This document shows, in pieces, positions 6,114 through 13,313 of a DNA stretch of 14,496 nt. A model generated the notes under the pieces. It had not been told where the DNA came from and made no database searches. It saw only the letters and a program-made list of their open reading frames with translations. The DNA is from Nitriliruptor sp040882055 (GTDB lineage Bacteria; Actinomycetota; Nitriliruptoria; Nitriliruptorales; Nitriliruptoraceae), in NCBI GenBank assembly GCA_040882055.1, contig JBBECA010000077.1, positions 1-14,496 of the forward strand, read 5' to 3'. A program made the translations under genes and the position numbers. Each line of letters starts with the position of its first letter. Position 1 is the first letter of the stretch.

Positions 6114-7424
6114 TCAGGTGGGGCGGCGGTCGATCACGCGTTTGGCCTTGCCGATCGACCGGGTGATCACGGCGGGGTCGACCACCTCGACGTCCACGCT
6201 CACGCCGATGCGCTCCTTGATCCGCTCACGGAGCCGTTGCGCCGCGCCGTCGCGATCGGCCGCGTTGGTGAGCGCGCCCTCGCGGGCCTCGACGCGGACC
6301 GTCAGCTGGTCCATGCGCTCCGGTCGGGTGAGCACGCACTCGAAGTGGGGCGCCAGGCCCGGGACGTCGAGCAGGAGCTCCTCGACCTGGGTCGGGAACA
6401 GGTTGACCCCGCGCAGGATGATGAGGTCGTCGCTGCGTCCGGTGATCTTCTCGATGCGGCGCATGGTGCGGGCGGTGCCGGGCAGCAGCCGGGTCAGGTC
6501 GCGCGTCCGGTAGCGGACCACCGGCATCGCCTCCTTGGTCAGCGAGGTGAAGACGAGCTCGCCCTCCTCACCGTCGGGCAGGACCTCGCCCGTCCGCGGG
6601 TCGATGATCTCGGGGTAGAAGTGGTCCTCCCAGACGTGGAGGCCGTCCTTGACCTCGACGCACTCGTTGGCCACCCCGGGTCCGATGACCTCCGACAGCC
6701 CGTAGATGTCGACCGCGTGCATGCCGAAGGCGTCCTCGACCTCGGCGCGCATCGCCTCGGTCCACGGCTCGGCGCCGAAGACCCCGACCTTGAGGTTGGT
6801 CGACCGCGGGTCGACGCCCTGCTCGCGCATCTCGTCGAGGATCGACAGCGCGTACGACGGGGTGACCATGATCGCGTCAGCCTGGAAGTCGACCAGCAGC
6901 TGGACCTGCCGTTCGGTCATCCCGCCGGAGACGGGCACCACGGTGCAGCCGAGCTTCTCGGCGCCGTAGTGGGCACCGAGCCCGCCGGTGAACAGCCCGT
7001 AGCCGTAGGCGACGTGGACGACCCAGCCTGGGCGGACACCGCTGGCCCGCAGGGACCGGGCGACGACCTCGGCCCAGGTGTCGACGTCGCGTCGGGTGTA
7101 GCCGACGACGGTGGGCTTGCCGGTGGTCCCCGACGACGCGTGCAGCCGGATCACCTGTTCGCGCGGGACCGCGAACATCCCGAACGGGTACTCCTCGCGC
7201 AGGTCCTGCTTGGTGGTGAACGGGAAGCGGGCCAGATCCGACAGCTCACGCAGATCATCGGGGTGGACCCCCGCCTCGTCGAACAGGCGGCGGTAGCGCG
7301 GCACGTTGGCGTACGCGTGGCCGAGCGACCAGCGCAGGCGCTCGAGCTGGAGGCTGCGCAGCTCGTCGATGGAGGCGGTCTCGATCGGGTCGAGCGAGGC
7401 GGGGTCGGGGGTCAGGTCCAACAC
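6114..7424 (-). CDS. paaK: Phenylacetate-CoA ligase PaaK
   Basis: This ANL-superfamily adenylate-forming enzyme activates phenylacetate to phenylacetyl-CoA with ATP, the entry step of the pathway. It is 436 aa, the E. coli PaaK length. Visible motifs are the P-loop SSGTTGKPT (97-105), DIYGLSEVIGPG (239-250), the YRTRD hinge region (305-309), GRSDDLIILRGVNLFP (329-344) and the C-terminal catalytic-lysine region SIGKAKRV (423-430). An in-frame GTG at 7460 would add 12 residues inside paaI. I preferred GTG 7424, 1 nt after the paaI stop, with GGGAG about 10 nt upstream, because LDPIETASIDELRSLQLERL then sits at the usual family start. It is the last gene of the tight paa run. Confidence 0.95.
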   Translation of the reverse strand: MLDLTPDPASLDPIETASIDELRSLQLERLRWSLGHAYANVPRYRRLFDEAGVHPDDLRELSDLARFPFTTKQDLREEYPFGMFAVPREQVIRLHASSGTTGKPTVVGYTRRDVDTWAEVVARSLRASGVRPGWVVHVAYGYGLFTGGLGAHYGAEKLGCTVVPVSGGMTERQVQLLVDFQADAIMVTPSYALSILDEMREQGVDPRSTNLKVGVFGAEPWTEAMRAEVEDAFGMHAVDIYGLSEVIGPGVANECVEVKDGLHVWEDHFYPEIIDPRTGEVLPDGEEGELVFTSLTKEAMPVVRYRTRDLTRLLPGTARTMRRIEKITGRSDDLIILRGVNLFPTQVEELLLDVPGLAPHFECVLTRPERMDQLTVRVEAREGALTNAADRDGAAQRLRERIKERIGVSVDVEVVDPAVITRSIGKAKRVIDRRPT

Positions 7425-7425
7425 G

Positions 7426-7863
7426 TCAGGTGGGCTCCCGGAGGGTGCGGCTGCGGCCACGGAACTCGGCGATCAGGTCGCCGTCGCCGGCGCAGGGACC
7501 ATCAGCCGTGGCGGTCCGCCGGACGGTCACGTCGGTGATGCCGCTGCGGCCGAAGGTGGCGCGCTCGATCGCCTCGGCGACGAGGACGTCCCCGTCGTGA
7601 GCAGCGGCGATGAAGTCGATCTCGGCGGTGGCGGCAACGGTGGTCGGCCGGCCGCTGTTACAGGCGCACGCGAAGGCGGTGTCGGCGAGCAGGAAGACGT
7701 GACCGCCGTGCGCGATGCGGTGACCGTTGAGGTGGCGGTCGTCGACCGTCATGGTGACGCGGGCGTGCCCCGGCGTGACGTCGAGCACCTCGATGCCGAG
7801 CGCCGCCGACGCGCCGTCCCGAGCCATCATCTCGACCGCGGGGTCGTGATCGGGACCGCTCAC
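7426..7863 (-). CDS. paaI: PaaI hotdog-fold acyl-CoA thioesterase
   Basis: The protein is 145 aa, close to E. coli PaaI (140). The hotdog core carries the active-site segment HLNGHRIAHGGHVFLLADTAFA (44-65) with His52-Gly53-Gly54, and Asp61 at the same number as the catalytic Asp of the E. coli enzyme. It hydrolyses aryl- and hydroxyphenylacetyl-CoA or ring-opened CoA esters that would otherwise trap coenzyme A, a housekeeping role in the pathway. The frame extends upstream to 7977 within paaD; GTG 7863 forms a 4-nt GTGA overlap with the paaD stop and matches the family start (PAVEMMARDG). Expression is probably translationally coupled to paaD. Confidence 0.92.
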   Translation of the reverse strand: MSGPDHDPAVEMMARDGASAALGIEVLDVTPGHARVTMTVDDRHLNGHRIAHGGHVFLLADTAFACACNSGRPTTVAATAEIDFIAAAHDGDVLVAEAIERATFGRSGITDVTVRRTATADGPCAGDGDLIAEFRGRSRTLREPT

Positions 7864-8399
7864 GCTTTGAACGCCTCGAAGGGCTGCTGGCAGCCCTCGC
7901 AGAAGCGGACGTCTCGGCACGGGGTCGGGCCGAAGTTCGACTCGCGGACGGTGTCGCTCGAGCCGCAGTACGGGCACGGACGCGGATCCGACGCGGGTCC
8001 GAGCATCAACGGCAGCGTGACGCGGCCGTCGGCGGTGGGCGCTCCGGTCGCGCCACCCGGCGGGGCGATGCCGAACTCGCGCAGACGTTCGCGCCCGGTG
8101 GCATCGATGCGGTCGGGCGTCCAGGGCGGATCGAAACGGAACCGGACCTCGACCCGTCCCGCCCCGGGGACGGCTCCGACCGCCTCGACGACGTCCCGCT
8201 CCATGATCTCGGTCGCGGGGCAGCCGGCGAAGGTCGGCAACAGCTCGATCCGGACGTCACCGCCGTCGCCGACGGTGACGTCGTGGATCATGCCGAGCAT
8301 GCCGAGGGTCACCGGCGGCAGCTCGGGATCCGGCACACCGGCGACGGCGTCGCGCACGGCGTCGAGGAGGGTGGTGGTCATCGGTCGTGGAGCGGTCAC
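7860..8399 (-). CDS. paaD: PaaD (PaaJ-type), DUF59/MIP18 maturation factor of the phenylacetyl-CoA monooxygenase
   Basis: The protein is 179 aa. The N-terminal MIP18/DUF59 domain has AVAGVPDPELPPVTLGMLGMIHDV (about 18-41) and the conserved Cys in FAGCPATEIME (Cys60). The C-terminus is a cysteine-rich zinc- or Fe-S-type ribbon: Cys142, Cys145, Cys161, Cys167 and Cys170 in CPYCGS...NFGPTPCRDVRFCEGC. In the paa pathway this protein is needed to make active PaaABCE, likely as a cluster or metal assembly factor. I chose GTG 8399, which overlaps the paaC stop by GTGA and has CGGGAG about 8 nt upstream. ATG 8381 is possible but has no ribosome binding site. Confidence 0.92.
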   Translation of the reverse strand: MTAPRPMTTTLLDAVRDAVAGVPDPELPPVTLGMLGMIHDVTVGDGGDVRIELLPTFAGCPATEIMERDVVEAVGAVPGAGRVEVRFRFDPPWTPDRIDATGRERLREFGIAPPGGATGAPTADGRVTLPLMLGPASDPRPCPYCGSSDTVRESNFGPTPCRDVRFCEGCQQPFEAFKA

Positions 8400-9214
8400 C
8401 AGCGTGCTCCCGGGTGGGCGCGGTAGAGCCCGGTCATCTCGGGCCACACGTCCTCGGTGAAGTCGGTGGTGTGCCGGCCGAGCCGACCGCCGCTCGCCTC
8501 GTCGGGCACCTCGTCCGGGACGAGGTCGTCGAGGTCGGCAGCAGCCAGGAGCGGGGCGACGATCTCGAGCCACCGTGCGCCGAGGTCGGGGTGCGAGACC
8601 GGCAGCAGACCCGTCTCGATCGCCTCGTCCTCGCCCTCGAAGGGTTCGGCCAACCCGAGCGCCTCGGGAAGCGCGACCGCCAGCCCCTCGCGGAAGCGGC
8701 CGAGCGCCTCGTCACCTCCGGCGGTGAGCCGGGTGAACCACTGGTCGGCGTGCTCGAGGTGGTAGCGCTCCTCGAACTGGAGCTTGCCGGCGACCGCGGC
8801 GACGTCCTCGTCGCTGCTGGTGGTCAACGAGGCCAGGCGGACCGCGTCGAAGCGGTCGTAGGCCCAGTGGCGGGCGAGGGTGAACGCGAAGTCCCGGGGC
8901 GGCCGTTCACAGGCGATGGCGTGGCGGTACTCGTCCGGGGCGCGACCGAGCCCGAGCGCGTCAACGGCGGCCCGCTGCGCGTGACCGGACACCTCGAGCC
9001 CGATGAGCACCTGGTACCAGAGGTCGGCGTGGTTGATCTCGTCCTGCGCGATCGACGAGAACGCCATGTCCTCCTCGAGCGAGGGGGCGACGCCGGTCCA
9101 GTGGGAGGCACGGTGACCGGTGACGAGCTCGTCGTCGGCGAGCACGAGCAGCAGCTGCGACCGCGGCGTCGACAGCTCCGGCGGCGTGAAGGCGATGTCG
9201 GTGGCGGCGCTCAC
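8396..9214 (-). CDS. paaC: PaaC, structural subunit of 1,2-phenylacetyl-CoA epoxidase
   Basis: The protein is 272 aa with the ferritin-like four-helix fold expected for PaaC, which pairs with PaaA in the multicomponent oxygenase. Visible are the carboxylate-histidine motifs SSIAQDEINHADLWYQ (53-68) and KLQFEERYHLEHADQWF (144-160), paralogous to those of PaaA. In known complexes PaaC is the structural partner rather than the main catalytic diiron site. The start GTG 9214 overlaps the paaB stop by 4 nt (GTGA), and the 3' end overlaps paaD in the same way. Confidence 0.94.
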   Translation of the reverse strand: MSAATDIAFTPPELSTPRSQLLLVLADDELVTGHRASHWTGVAPSLEEDMAFSSIAQDEINHADLWYQVLIGLEVSGHAQRAAVDALGLGRAPDEYRHAIACERPPRDFAFTLARHWAYDRFDAVRLASLTTSSDEDVAAVAGKLQFEERYHLEHADQWFTRLTAGGDEALGRFREGLAVALPEALGLAEPFEGEDEAIETGLLPVSHPDLGARWLEIVAPLLAAADLDDLVPDEVPDEASGGRLGRHTTDFTEDVWPEMTGLYRAHPGARW

Positions 9215-9549
9215 GAGGCCGCTCCCGAGCGCGGTGTCGGCTGTTCCCGCACGTGGCCGAGCCCACGGGCATCAGCGGCATCGCGAGCTGCCTGCCGCTT
9301 GTCGCGGAACCCGGAGTAGCCCCGCTGCTGGCGGTAGCCGTCGTCGACGCGCCGTTCGAGCAGCGTCGGGTCGGCGAGACGGTGGAGGTCGTCGCTGGCC
9401 ACGACCGCGAAGTCGACGCCCTCGTCGTGACGGAAGTGGGTCTCGCGGGCCAGCAGCAGCGCGGCCTCGGCGTCGGCGGCGTGCAGAGCCCCGACGTGGG
9501 TCAGCGGGTCGTCGAACTTCCGCCGCCCGAACACCTCGAACGTGGCCAC
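9211..9549 (-). CDS. paaB: PaaB, small subunit of 1,2-phenylacetyl-CoA epoxidase
   Basis: The protein is 112 aa. It begins VATFEVFGRRKFDDPLTHVG, the diagnostic PaaB start, and continues with ALHAADAEAALLLARETHFRHDEGVDFAVV. PaaB bridges PaaAC units of the oxygenase. It is slightly longer than the E. coli protein, with a charged C-terminal extension (RDKRQAARDAADARGLGH...). GTG 9549 has a strong purine-rich ribosome binding site (GGGAGAGGGAAG) directly upstream. It is separated from paaA by 68 nt containing a tandem repeat, the only loose junction in the paaA-to-paaK run. Confidence 0.94.
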   Translation of the reverse strand: MATFEVFGRRKFDDPLTHVGALHAADAEAALLLARETHFRHDEGVDFAVVASDDLHRLADPTLLERRVDDGYRQQRGYSGFRDKRQAARDAADARGLGHVREQPTPRSGAAS

Positions 9550-9570
9550 GGACTTCCCTCTCCCTGGTGG

Positions 9571-9611
9571 TGCGTGCGGTCAGATGCGTGCGGTCAGGTG
9601 CGTGGGTCAGG
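9571..9611. repeat. 14-bp tandem repeat in the paaA-paaB gap
   Basis: Units are TGCGTGCGGTCAGA (9571-9584), TGCGTGCGGTCAGG (9585-9598) and TGCGTGGGTCAGG (9599-9611, one base short). That is about 2.9 copies of a 14-bp period, filling most of the 68-nt space between the paaA stop and the paaB ribosome binding site. Confidence 0.9.
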
Positions 9612-9617
9612 TCCTGC

Positions 9618-10553
9618 TCAGGCGGCGGTCGGCACCCGGTCGCCGGTGATGATCTCGTGCACCCACGCGTGGTGGCGGTGCAGCAGCTGGCGCGCCTCGA
9701 GACGGGAGACGGTCGTCGGACCGGGGTCACCCTTGACCAACTCTGCGAGCTCGTCCCAGTCGGGTTCGGTGTAGCGCCACGTCGCCGCCTCGACGTCGTA
9801 CCGGAGCGCGGGGTCGGGCAGCTCGATGCCGACGTCCCAGAGCTTCGGCACGTACTGGCTGAGCCACTCCTGGCGTGATTCCTCGTTGGTGCGCGGCTTG
9901 ATGCCCCAGCGGATCGAGGGGTCCTCCTCGCGGGGCACGTCGGTGCCGAAGAAGTGCATGATCGGCGTCCACCAGCGGTTCACGGCCTCTTGGAGCATCT
10001 CGAACTGCTCGTCGGTCCCGGAGGCCAGCGCGAGCAGGATGTCCTCGCCGTGGCGGTAGTGCAGCGACTCCTCGGCCACCACGCGCTTCATGACCCGGAC
10101 GTAGGGCGCGTAGGAGGTCCCGAGCAGGGCCTGCTGGGTGACGATCGCGGCGCCGTCGACCAGGAACCCGATGCAGGCGACGTCGCCCCAGGTGTAGGTC
10201 GGGTAGTGGAAGACGTTGTGGAACTTGCCGCGGCCGGCGATCAGGTCCTCGTACATCTCGGTGCGCGGCTTGCCGAGGGTCTCGGCCACGCGGTAGATGA
10301 GGTGGGCGTGACCGACCTCGTCCTGCACCTTGGCCGCCAACGAGCGCTTGCGTCGCAGGGACGGAGCGCGGGCGATCCACTCCCGTTCCGGGAGCGCACC
10401 CATGATCTCGGAGTTGGCGTGCATCTCGATGAACCGGATGTTCATCCGCCGGTAGGTGTCGGGCATCCAGTCGCCGGACTCGACCTTCCCGCCGGCGTCG
10501 AGGTGCGCGAGGAACTCGGCCTCGCGGACCGGATCGGTGGCGGTGTCCTGCAC
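9618..10553 (-). CDS. paaA: PaaA, catalytic diiron subunit of 1,2-phenylacetyl-CoA epoxidase
   Basis: The protein is 311 aa (E. coli PaaA 309). It inserts one oxygen atom into the ring of phenylacetyl-CoA. The diiron helices are recognisable: NIRFIEMHANSEIMG (38-52), AKVQDEVGHAHLIYR (74-88; Glu79 and His82) and VVAEESLHYRHGEDI (158-172; Glu162 and His165). KFHNVFHYPTYTWGD (110-124) is also typical. The frame is open to 10616, but GTG 10553 has GAGGAG about 8 nt upstream and gives the family-length protein. It is the first gene of the paaA-B-C-D-I-K run and has its own promoter and operator at 10616-10663. Separate mixed-function oxygenases of other families lack this motif combination, so the assignment is firm. 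Confidence 0.96.
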   Translation of the reverse strand: MQDTATDPVREAEFLAHLDAGGKVESGDWMPDTYRRMNIRFIEMHANSEIMGALPEREWIARAPSLRRKRSLAAKVQDEVGHAHLIYRVAETLGKPRTEMYEDLIAGRGKFHNVFHYPTYTWGDVACIGFLVDGAAIVTQQALLGTSYAPYVRVMKRVVAEESLHYRHGEDILLALASGTDEQFEMLQEAVNRWWTPIMHFFGTDVPREEDPSIRWGIKPRTNEESRQEWLSQYVPKLWDVGIELPDPALRYDVEAATWRYTEPDWDELAELVKGDPGPTTVSRLEARQLLHRHHAWVHEIITGDRVPTAA

Positions 10554-10579
10554 GGCACGGCTCCTCGTCGCTGGACCCC

Positions 10580-10594
10580 GGACCGGGCCGGTCC
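10580..10594. promoter_or_regulatory. Palindrome in the paaA leader
   Basis: GGACCGG (10580-10586) and CCGGTCC (10588-10594) flank a single G, making a 15-nt near-perfect palindrome. It lies between the TetR-type operator (10616-10633) and the paaA ribosome binding site, so it would be within the transcribed leader. It may be a second operator or a leader structure. No regulator is identified. Confidence 0.4.
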
Positions 10595-10615
10595 GTGGGC
10601 TCCCTCGGGCTCCCA

Positions 10616-10633
10616 CCCGAACGTTCGGTCGGT
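10616..10633. promoter_or_regulatory. Probable TetR (PaaR-like) operator at the paaA promoter
   Basis: The 18-mer CCCGAACGTTCGGTCGGT contains the perfect 12-bp palindrome CCGAACGTTCGG (10617-10628). It directly abuts the -10 element on the minus strand and would cover the transcription start, the classic position for a repressor. It matches the paaN-promoter site at 15 of 18 positions. Confidence 0.7.
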
Positions 10634-10663
10634 AGCCTACGTCAGGGATTCCCCACCGGTCAA
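10634..10663 (-). promoter_or_regulatory. Promoter of the paaA-B-C-D-I-K operon
   Basis: Read on the minus strand there is a -35 TTGACC (10663-10658), an 18-bp spacer and a -10 TAGGCT (10639-10634). This is a good match to vegetative actinobacterial promoters. The predicted start falls near 10627, inside the operator at 10616-10633, about 75 nt upstream of the paaA GTG. Confidence 0.75.
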
Positions 10664-10684
10664 GGGTCGAGGTGCCAGGTCCGC

Positions 10685-10724
10685 TCAGTCCTTACCGCGT
10701 GAGGTCAGCCCTTACCGCGCGAGA
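10685..10724. repeat. 20-bp tandem duplication spanning the paaG stop codon
   Basis: TCAGTCCTTACCGCGTGAGG (10685-10704) is followed at once by a near copy, TCAGCCCTTACCGCGCGAGA (10705-10724), differing at three positions. The second copy contains the last paaG codons and stop on the minus strand; the first lies just past the stop. Confidence 0.85.
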
Positions 10725-11463
10725 GGAAGGCCGCGAGCGCCGTGCGGTACTCCTCGCCAGCGCCTCGCTGACGCTGGACGTCGCGTTCGAGGTCGAGCTG
10801 GGTGTCGAGGTCGTGGTCGAGGCTGGCACGCAGCAGCCGCTTGGTCTCGGCGAGGCCCTCCGGGGGCAACCCCGCGATCGTGCTGGTGATCTCCCGCACC
10901 CGACCGTCGAACCCGTCGTCGTCGACGACCTCGGCGATCAGGCCCCACGCGGCGGCCGTGGTCGCATCGAGCGGCGCGCCGAGGAAGGCCATCGCCGCGG
11001 CTCGCTGCGGGCCGACCAGGCGCGGCAAGGTCCAGGTGCCACCCCCGTCCGGCACCAGCCCGAGCCCCGCGAACGGTTCGAGGAACCGTGCCGAACGGGT
11101 GGCGACGACGAGGTCGCAGGCCAGCGCGAGGTTGGCGCCGGCGCCAGCCGCGACCCCGTTGACCGCCGCGACGACCGGGACGCGTGCGTCGCGGATGGCG
11201 CGCACGCCGGCGTTCCAGATGTCGACGGTGTCGCCGAGGTCGGCGTCCTCGCCGGCCACCGCCTCGTCGGCGAGGTCCTGACCGGCGCAGAAACCCTTGC
11301 CCTCCCCCGTCACGACGACGACGCGGACGTCCGGGTCGAGGTCGGCCAGCGCCGCCGCGAAGCCCTCGAGGACCGCGCCGGTCAGCGCGTTGCGTCGGTG
11401 CGGCCGGTCGAGGGTCAGCGTCAGCACCGCTCCCTCGACGTCGCTGCGGAGCCCCTCGGTCAC
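10705..11463 (-). CDS. paaG: PaaG, ring 1,2-epoxyphenylacetyl-CoA isomerase (crotonase superfamily)
   Basis: The protein is 252 aa of the enoyl-CoA hydratase/isomerase fold. The oxyanion-hole segment is GFCAGQDL (57-64) together with VNGVAAGAGANLALACDLVV (101-120). The catalytic Asp of PaaG is present as Asp139 in LGLVPDGGGTWTLPR, matching Asp136 of the E. coli enzyme, whereas hydratases have Glu there. The C-terminus (LDTQLDLERDVQRQRGAG...YRTALAAFLSRGKG) also follows PaaG. It converts the ring epoxide to oxepin-CoA. The frame opens at 11502, but GTG 11463 has GGAAGGGACGAG just upstream and gives the family start. It lies 108 nt downstream of paaN and is probably co-transcribed with it. Confidence 0.82.
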   Translation of the reverse strand: MTEGLRSDVEGAVLTLTLDRPHRRNALTGAVLEGFAAALADLDPDVRVVVVTGEGKGFCAGQDLADEAVAGEDADLGDTVDIWNAGVRAIRDARVPVVAAVNGVAAGAGANLALACDLVVATRSARFLEPFAGLGLVPDGGGTWTLPRLVGPQRAAAMAFLGAPLDATTAAAWGLIAEVVDDDGFDGRVREITSTIAGLPPEGLAETKRLLRASLDHDLDTQLDLERDVQRQRGAGEEYRTALAAFLSRGKG

Positions 11464-11571
11464 GTCTCGTCCCTTCCGGTCGACGGTGCGGCACGCGTGC
11501 ACCGCGGAGCGAACGCTAGGTCACAACGAGGCGGCGCGCGGAGGGTCCTGGCGGCACCCGATGCGGTCGGC

Positions 11572-13263
11572 TCAGGCGTGCCAGCGGGTCTCGACCACGC
11601 GGAAGCGCGACGCGACGAACGCGTCGTCGACGAGCGAGGCGTTGGCTGCCGGGTTCGCGCCGGTCGCGTGGAAGTCGCTGAACGCCGAGGTCTGGTTCAC
11701 GAACACCCCGCCGTGGAGGTCGAACGAGGCCGAGACGCCCGCGTCCATCGCGACCTCGGTCGCCGCCGCTCGCACCTCGTCGCTGCCGGCGTAGACCGCG
11801 AAGGTGATCGCGCCGCGCCGCTTGACGGTGTCACGGACGAGCTCGAGGCCGTGCTCGGTCGAGTCGGTGGCGACCAGGAAGCTGATCGGTCCGAACCGTT
11901 CGGTGTCCCACGCGTCGGCGTCGGCGGCGTCGACCGCGACCACCAGCGGGGTGCGGATGACCGCGTCCGGGTAGGCCGGGTGCTCGAGCGCCTTCGAGGC
12001 GGCGACGACGGTGCCGAGCCCAGCGGCCTCGTCGATGCGTTCGATGACCGATGGGTCGCCGATGGCGCCGAGGATCTCGACGCCCTTCTTCGCCGGCTCG
12101 AGCAGCTCGTCGAGGGCGGCCGCGATCCGCTCCCCCACCTGCTCGAAGCTGAGGTGGCCCTCGTCGGTGTCGATGCCGTCGCGCGGCACGAAGACCGCCT
12201 GCGGGGTGGTGCACATCTGCCCGCTGTAGAGCGAGAAGCTGAAGGCGAGGTTGGCGAACATCCCCGCGGCCTGGTCGGTGCCGTCCACGACGATGGTGTT
12301 GACCCCGGACTTCTCGGTGTACACCTCGGCCTGGGTCGCGTTGGCCTCGAGCCAGTTCCCGAACGTGCTGGAGCCGGTGAAGTCGACGAGCTTGACGTCG
12401 GCGTGCGTGGCGAGCTCGATGGCGAGCGGACGATCCGGCGCGTCGACGGCGAGCATCGCGAGGTGGGGCGAGAAGCCCGCACCGGTCAGGACCTGCTGAG
12501 CCACCTCGACCACGAGGCCGAGCGGCAACACCGCCGCCGGGTGCGGCTTGACGATCACCGGGTTCCCGGTCGCGAGCGAGGCCATGATCCCTGGCAGCCC
12601 GTTCCAGGTCGGGAAGGTGCGACACCCGACGGTGACCTCGACCCCGCGGGGTACGACGTGGAAGCGCTTCTCCATGACCGTCGGCCGCTTGCCGGGCTTC
12701 TCCCACGTGACGCTGGCGGCGTGACGGGTCGACACGTCCCACGCGTAGGCGACCGCCTCGAGCCCGCGGTCGAGGGCGTGGGGAGCGCCCGCCTGGAACG
12801 CCATGACCAGCGGCTGCCCGGTGGTGTGGTGCACCGCCTGACCGAGCTCGTGCGCACGCGCCCCGAGCCGGTCGAGGATCTCGACGCAGAGGGCCGCGCG
12901 AACGTCCGGTCCGGCGTCGCGCCAGGCCGGCATCGCCGCGCGTGCGGCGGCCACCAACTCGGCGGGTTCCGACGCCGGGTAATCGATCGGCGAGGGCGGA
13001 CCGTAGGGCGAGGGATGAGCGGCGATGCGCTCGCCGGTGCTCGGCTGGTCGAGCTGCAGGCCACGCTGCTGGAGTGCTTCGAAGGCGGCCTGACCGGCAA
13101 CGATCGGGTCCTCGCCGTAGACGGGGTCGGTGATCCGCTCGGAGTAGCGCGAGTGGTACGAGCGTGCCCGGGCCGCGGCGACCGCCTCGCGCAGGTCCGG
13201 CAGGTGCCGGGCGACGAGATCGCCGGTGTCGAGGGGGGTGGCGACGGACGTGGACGTGGTCAC
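11572..13263 (-). CDS. paaN: PaaN-type aldehyde dehydrogenase of phenylacetate degradation (no hydratase domain)
   Basis: The protein is 563 aa with the NAD(P)-dependent aldehyde dehydrogenase fold. Visible are PTWNGLPGIMASLATGNPVIVKPHP (about 218-242), FTGSSTFGNWL (295-305), the Glu of the TEKSGVN segment (Glu317) and the catalytic Cys351 in YSGQMCTTPQAVFV. A long N-terminal extension (1-100, including RSYHSRYSERITDPVYGEDP) is typical of the stand-alone PaaN form. Unlike fused PaaZ (about 680 aa), it has no C-terminal MaoC-type hydratase domain, so it should only oxidise the semialdehyde left after oxepin ring opening. The hydratase must come from elsewhere. GTG 13263 has CTGGAG about 8 nt upstream. 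A promoter with an operator in its spacer lies just upstream. Confidence 0.85.
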   Translation of the reverse strand: MTTSTSVATPLDTGDLVARHLPDLREAVAAARARSYHSRYSERITDPVYGEDPIVAGQAAFEALQQRGLQLDQPSTGERIAAHPSPYGPPSPIDYPASEPAELVAAARAAMPAWRDAGPDVRAALCVEILDRLGARAHELGQAVHHTTGQPLVMAFQAGAPHALDRGLEAVAYAWDVSTRHAASVTWEKPGKRPTVMEKRFHVVPRGVEVTVGCRTFPTWNGLPGIMASLATGNPVIVKPHPAAVLPLGLVVEVAQQVLTGAGFSPHLAMLAVDAPDRPLAIELATHADVKLVDFTGSSTFGNWLEANATQAEVYTEKSGVNTIVVDGTDQAAGMFANLAFSFSLYSGQMCTTPQAVFVPRDGIDTDEGHLSFEQVGERIAAALDELLEPAKKGVEILGAIGDPSVIERIDEAAGLGTVVAASKALEHPAYPDAVIRTPLVVAVDAADADAWDTERFGPISFLVATDSTEHGLELVRDTVKRRGAITFAVYAGSDEVRAAATEVAMDAGVSASFDLHGGVFVNQTSAFSDFHATGANPAANASLVDDAFVASRFRVVETRWHA

Positions 13264-13313
13264 GGTGCACTCCAGGGTCGAGGCGGCGACCGCTCCCGTG
13301 GCCGCCGCACCCG

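Noticed and set aside
9571..9611. CRISPR-like short repeat
   Set aside because: The units are contiguous 14-bp tandem copies with no spacers, inside an operon junction.
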